Origin: Chloroflexota bacterium
GTDB lineage: Bacteria > Chloroflexota > UBA5177 > JANWHV01
Assembly (NCBI GenBank): GCA_025450375.1
Contig: JANWHO010000112.1
Coordinates: 1-8,201 of the forward strand
DNA length: 8,201 bases
Direction of reading: 5' to 3'
The position numbers and the translations under genes are program-made. Below the pieces are notes generated by a model. That model worked only from the letters and a program-made list of their open reading frames with translations, did not search any database and was not told the DNA's origin. Below are positions 5,698 to 8,201 of this stretch, piece after piece. Position 1 is the first letter of the stretch. Every line of letters starts with the position of its first letter.

Positions 5698-6447
5698 GTG
5701 ACACGTCATATCATCAAGACGCGCCTATCCGAGCAGGTCGCGCTGCAACTCCAGCAAGAGATCCTGTCGGGACAAATCCCCTTCGGCAGCCGCCTGCCCA
5801 CCGAGCGCGAGTTAGCGGTCCAGTTCCGGGTGAGCCGCCCCTCAATCCGCGAGGCGCTCAGCGTGCTGCAATCGCGTGGCCTGATCGAGAGCCGCCAGGG
5901 CGGCGGTACGACGGTGATCGTGCCGGCGGACCGCTTGCTGGCAACCCCAATCAACGAACAGCTTTCCCGTGACCCGAGCCTGCTCACCAACCCGTTGGAA
6001 GTACGCTCGATCCTGGAGCCGCGGACCACGGCCCTGGCCGCCGAGCGAGCCACGAGCGCTGAAATCGCCACCATGGCCAACCGCCTCCGGGCCCAGGAGG
6101 AGGTGGTACTGGCCGGCGGGACCGGCATTGACGAGGATACCGACTTTCATTTCGCCATTGTCCAGGCATCGCACAACGATTTGATCGTGACCATCATCAG
6201 CCACATCAACCAAGCGCTCCGTGAAAGCCGTGAATGGTCTCTCCGTGCCCCCTCGGGCGCCGTCAACTCCCTCCGTCACCACCATCGCATCCTGGAGGCC
6301 ATTAGAGCACGTGACCCACAGTGGGCAAGCCTCGCCATGGCCGCGCACCTGGAAGACGTGCGCGCGATGGCCGGGCATTGGCTGCTCGAACATGAGCGGC
6401 GCGCGGACGAGCCCAGATCCCTCGAGAATGGCCGGCCGGCCCGATGA
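5698..6447 (+). CDS. GntR-family transcriptional regulator, FadR subfamily (FCD domain)
   Basis: This is a 249-residue regulator. The N-terminal winged helix-turn-helix spans about residues 7-75: SEQVALQLQQEILSG, the family hallmark LPTERELA (34-41), the recognition region VSRPSIREAL (45-54), and GLIESRQGGGTTV as the wing. The C-terminal all-helical FCD effector domain (about 95-225) keeps the metal and ligand residues: Asp149 and His151 in DTDFHF, the His cluster 194-196 in SLRHHHRIL, and His217 in AAHLEDV. Such proteins bind small carboxylic acids or related metabolites and usually repress neighbouring transport and catabolic genes. I chose GTG 5698 because AAGAGG ends 8 bases upstream. GTG 5689, three codons earlier, overlaps that ribosome site. 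It is divergent from the importer operon and converges on the amidase gene. The most likely targets are the importer and itself; the effector is unknown. Confidence 0.92.
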   Translation: MTRHIIKTRLSEQVALQLQQEILSGQIPFGSRLPTERELAVQFRVSRPSIREALSVLQSRGLIESRQGGGTTVIVPADRLLATPINEQLSRDPSLLTNPLEVRSILEPRTTALAAERATSAEIATMANRLRAQEEVVLAGGTGIDEDTDFHFAIVQASHNDLIVTIISHINQALRESREWSLRAPSGAVNSLRHHHRILEAIRARDPQWASLAMAAHLEDVRAMAGHWLLEHERRADEPRSLENGRPAR

Positions 6448-6450
6448 CCG

Positions 6451-6483
6451 CATGCCCGGCGAAGGACGCCCTTCGCCGGGATG
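6451..6483. terminator. Bidirectional stem-loop terminator between convergent genes
   Basis: CCCGGCGAAGG (6455-6465) and CCTTCGCCGGG (6470-6480) form a perfect 11-bp stem with a 4-base loop (ACGC). Three further pairs, CAT with ATG, follow after one bulged base. It lies just after the GntR stop and just after the amidase stop on the other strand, filling most of the 44-bp gap. There is no clear T-run on either side, so it is a non-canonical terminator or a 3'-end-protecting hairpin serving both transcripts. Confidence 0.7.
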
Positions 6484-6491
6484 CTCCTCCC

Positions 6492-8033
6492 TTACCACGC
6501 GGGGAGCGTGGCTACGTACCGTGGTGGTTGCCGGACCAGAGTTGCCTGCTCCAGGGCGAACGCCAGCCGCACCAGGGTCGGTTCGCTGAACCGCGGGCCA
6601 ATAAACGAGATGCTCATCGGCATGCCGCCGATAAATCCTATGGGGATGCTGACGATCGGATACCCTACCCGCGCGGCCACCGACGAGGATCCCGGTGAGC
6701 GGGCATCGCCGTTTATCAGATCAATCGGGCGCGCCGGGCCGCTGGTCGGCGCCACCAGGGCATCAAGACGGTGATCGCGCACCAACTGGTCGATGCCCTC
6801 GGAGCCCGAAAGGCGCCGGCTGGTTTCCAGGGCCCGGAGGTACGCCGGGTCCGTCAGTGGGCCGCGCGCCTCGGCGGCCAGAAAGATATCCTGGCCGAAA
6901 AACGGCAACTCCTGTTCCGCGTGCTCCTGATTAAAGGCGATCAAGCCAGCCAGGGTCCGCTGGTATCCCTCCCGATCCAGAGCCATGTCCTGGCGGGTTG
7001 CCAGATAGGCGTTCAGGTCCGCCTTGAACTCAAACAAGAGCACCTCAAGCTCGGCCTCGGAGGCCACGTCGAGATCGGAGGGGATCGCCGCCGGATCGAC
7101 AATAATCGCCCCCGCGGCTTCCATGGCCTGAATGGCCTTCCGCATTACCGCGTCGACCGCGGGGCTAGCATCGAAGCCCAGATTCCGGGCCACTCCGATC
7201 CGTGCTCCCTTGAGACCATTCGGATCGAGGAACCGCGTGTAATCCGTGCCGGCGCCGGCTGCCTCGCTCGTCGCGGGGTCGCGCGGATCGGCGGGACCAC
7301 TTGCCAGGGCGGTGAGCACGGCGGCCGCGTCGGCCACGCTTCGGGCATGCACGCCCACCGTATCCTGAGTGTGGGAGATCGGGATCACGCCGGCCCGGCT
7401 GACCAGGCCGACGCTCGGTTTGATCCCTACCACCCCGTTCGCGTTGGCCGGTGAAACAATGGATCCATCGGTTTCGGTGGCCAGAGCCGCAGCGCAGAGA
7501 GCCGCCGCGGCGGCGATTCCTGACCCAGAGCTGGATCCTGAGGGCGTCCGATCCAGCGCGTAGGGATTCCGCCCCTGCCCCAGCCGTCCGCACCAGCCGC
7601 TTGAGGAAAACTTGGAGCGGAAGTTGGCCCACTCGCTGAGCGAGGTCTTGCCCAGGAGAATGGCCCCGGACGCTCGCAGGCGGGCGGCGACCCCGGCATC
7701 CTGGAGCGGCGCCGCGCCCATCAGGGCGAGCGAGCCGGCCGTGGTCATCATCCGATCCGCGGTGTCAATATTGTCCTTGAGGAGGATAGGGATCCCGTGA
7801 AGGGGCCCCCGCACCGTGCCCTCCTGGCGCTCCCGATCGCGGGCCGCCGCGATCTCCAGGGCGTCCGGATTGACCTCCAGCACCGCGTTCAACCGGGGTC
7901 CGTCGCGGTCGAGCGCCTCGATCCGGGCCAGGTATTGCTGGACGAGGGCCGTCGCGGTCAGCCGCCCGCTCGCCATCTCGGATTGGAGTTCCACGATGCT
8001 GGTGTGTTGCAGGGCGGGGAACGGCTCCTCCAC
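6492..8033 (-). CDS. Amidase-signature family hydrolase
   Basis: This 513-residue enzyme would hydrolyse a carboxamide C-N bond, releasing ammonia or an amine. The Ser-cisSer-Lys triad is visible: Lys86 in GIPILLKDNIDT, the cis-Ser in the Gly/Ser-rich loop TPSGSSSGSG (Ser167 or Ser168), and the nucleophile Ser191 in ETDGSIVSPA. GVVGIKPSVGLVSRAGVIPIS follows as usual. The C-terminal half has FFGQDIFLAAEARGPLTDPAYLRAL, a form common in peptide-amidase-like members, and ends with GMPMSISFIGPRFSEPTLVRLAFALEQAT. It lacks the typical GatA Gly-Gly form of the loop, and no gatB or gatC is nearby, so it is unlikely to be the tRNA amidotransferase subunit. Start GTG 8031-8033 has an excellent ribosome site (AGGTGAGG, 4 bases away). 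It lies 16 bp after the upstream stop, so the two genes are probably co-transcribed. I see no signal peptide; a cytoplasmic location is likely. Confidence 0.92.
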   Translation of the reverse strand: MEEPFPALQHTSIVELQSEMASGRLTATALVQQYLARIEALDRDGPRLNAVLEVNPDALEIAAARDRERQEGTVRGPLHGIPILLKDNIDTADRMMTTAGSLALMGAAPLQDAGVAARLRASGAILLGKTSLSEWANFRSKFSSSGWCGRLGQGRNPYALDRTPSGSSSGSGIAAAAALCAAALATETDGSIVSPANANGVVGIKPSVGLVSRAGVIPISHTQDTVGVHARSVADAAAVLTALASGPADPRDPATSEAAGAGTDYTRFLDPNGLKGARIGVARNLGFDASPAVDAVMRKAIQAMEAAGAIIVDPAAIPSDLDVASEAELEVLLFEFKADLNAYLATRQDMALDREGYQRTLAGLIAFNQEHAEQELPFFGQDIFLAAEARGPLTDPAYLRALETSRRLSGSEGIDQLVRDHRLDALVAPTSGPARPIDLINGDARSPGSSSVAARVGYPIVSIPIGFIGGMPMSISFIGPRFSEPTLVRLAFALEQATLVRQPPRYVATLPAW

Positions 8034-8049
8034 TTTTCCTCACCTAACG

Positions 8050-8201
8050 CTACCTCGGGGAAGGCGACTCCAGGCTGGACGCGATTGCCGGGAGCGCGGC
8101 GTCCCGGATCCGCTGATTCACCCGCGCCAGGTCGGTCCCCAGAACCTCGCGCAACCGCGTCACCTGCGCGTCGATCTTGCCGGCCAGTTCCTCGTAGACC
8201 G
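8050..8201 (-). CDS. C-terminal end of an upstream gene, possibly BNR/sialidase-like protein (partial)
   Basis: An open frame enters from the right edge and ends at TAG (8050-8052), giving the last 49 residues. It reads VYEELAGKIDAQVTRLREVL, then TDLARVNQRIRDAALPAI and a Ser/Pro-rich end. It is a helical, charged tail. The pattern of a Tyr-Glu-Glu-Leu helix, a TDLxxxN turn and then LPAI resembles, from memory, the C-terminal helical region of large VPS10/BNR-repeat 'glycosyl hydrolase' proteins of Chloroflexota and Acidobacteria, but 49 residues cannot prove that. Its stop is 16 bp upstream of the amidase start, whose ribosome site begins about 4 bases after this stop, so the two genes are likely one operon. 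The name is tentative; that it is coding is well supported. Confidence 0.6.
   Translation of the reverse strand, partial: VYEELAGKIDAQVTRLREVLGTDLARVNQRIRDAALPAIASSLESPSPR

Noticed and set aside
5842..6498. A 218-codon open frame on the minus strand covering the GntR gene
   Set aside because: It is antisense to the complete GntR/FCD protein and crosses the terminator hairpin; no family resemblance.
6771..7454. A 227-codon plus-strand frame inside the amidase gene
   Set aside because: It is antisense to the amidase catalytic and C-terminal regions; a high-GC shadow.
1..8201. CRISPR array, tRNA or rRNA gene, insertion-sequence ends or transposase
   Set aside because: No regularly spaced repeats, cloverleaf, rRNA-like stretch, terminal inverted repeats or transposase-like protein were seen on either strand by eye.

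Overview
The window is high-GC bacterial DNA, with GTG starts at several genes, SDR, ABC-transporter, GntR/FCD and amidase-signature proteins, and no 16S or tRNA gene. The protein styles, especially the peptide-type solute-binding protein and the DppB/DppC permeases, resemble Chloroflexota (Thermomicrobia- or Ktedonobacteria-like) or a similar soil or environmental lineage. That assignment is impression rather than proof.

Layout. Positions 1-906 (+) hold the 3' part of an NAD-dependent epimerase/dehydratase. Facing it, 7 bp away, is a two-gene type II toxin-antitoxin module (914-1503, -): an RHH/CopG-type antitoxin followed by a RelE/ParE-type toxin, with a 4-base stop/start overlap. Short repeats upstream of the antitoxin look like an autoregulatory operator. 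Next, reading leftwards, comes a peptide/nickel-type ABC importer cluster: solute-binding protein (3601-5247), then a DppB-like permease (2560-3513), then a DppC-like permease (1626-2543). No ATPase gene is present. A strong intercistronic hairpin separates the binding-protein gene from the permeases. A 450-bp divergent region (5248-5697) follows. It carries a plausible promoter and structured leader for the importer, and two copies of a TTGGTC-type motif, one close to the FadR/PdhR operator consensus. It leads to a FadR-subfamily GntR regulator (5698-6447, +). That gene converges, across an 11-bp-stem terminator, on an amidase-signature hydrolase (6492-8033, -). The amidase is preceded at 16 bp by the C-terminal end of another gene (8050-8201, -), tentatively a BNR/sialidase-like protein.

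How it may work together (inference): the GntR/FCD protein probably senses a small carboxylic-acid-like ligand and controls the divergent importer and itself. The importer would take up a peptide- or amide-like compound, possibly energised by ATPases encoded elsewhere. The nearby amidase could act on such compounds, but it is transcribed from outside the window and its link to the importer is only by proximity.

I see no clear evidence of a wholly new biological system. The items most worth a second look are the regulatory structures around 5248-5697, the ATPase-less transporter, the hairpin at 3558-3588 and the toxin-antitoxin operator repeats.
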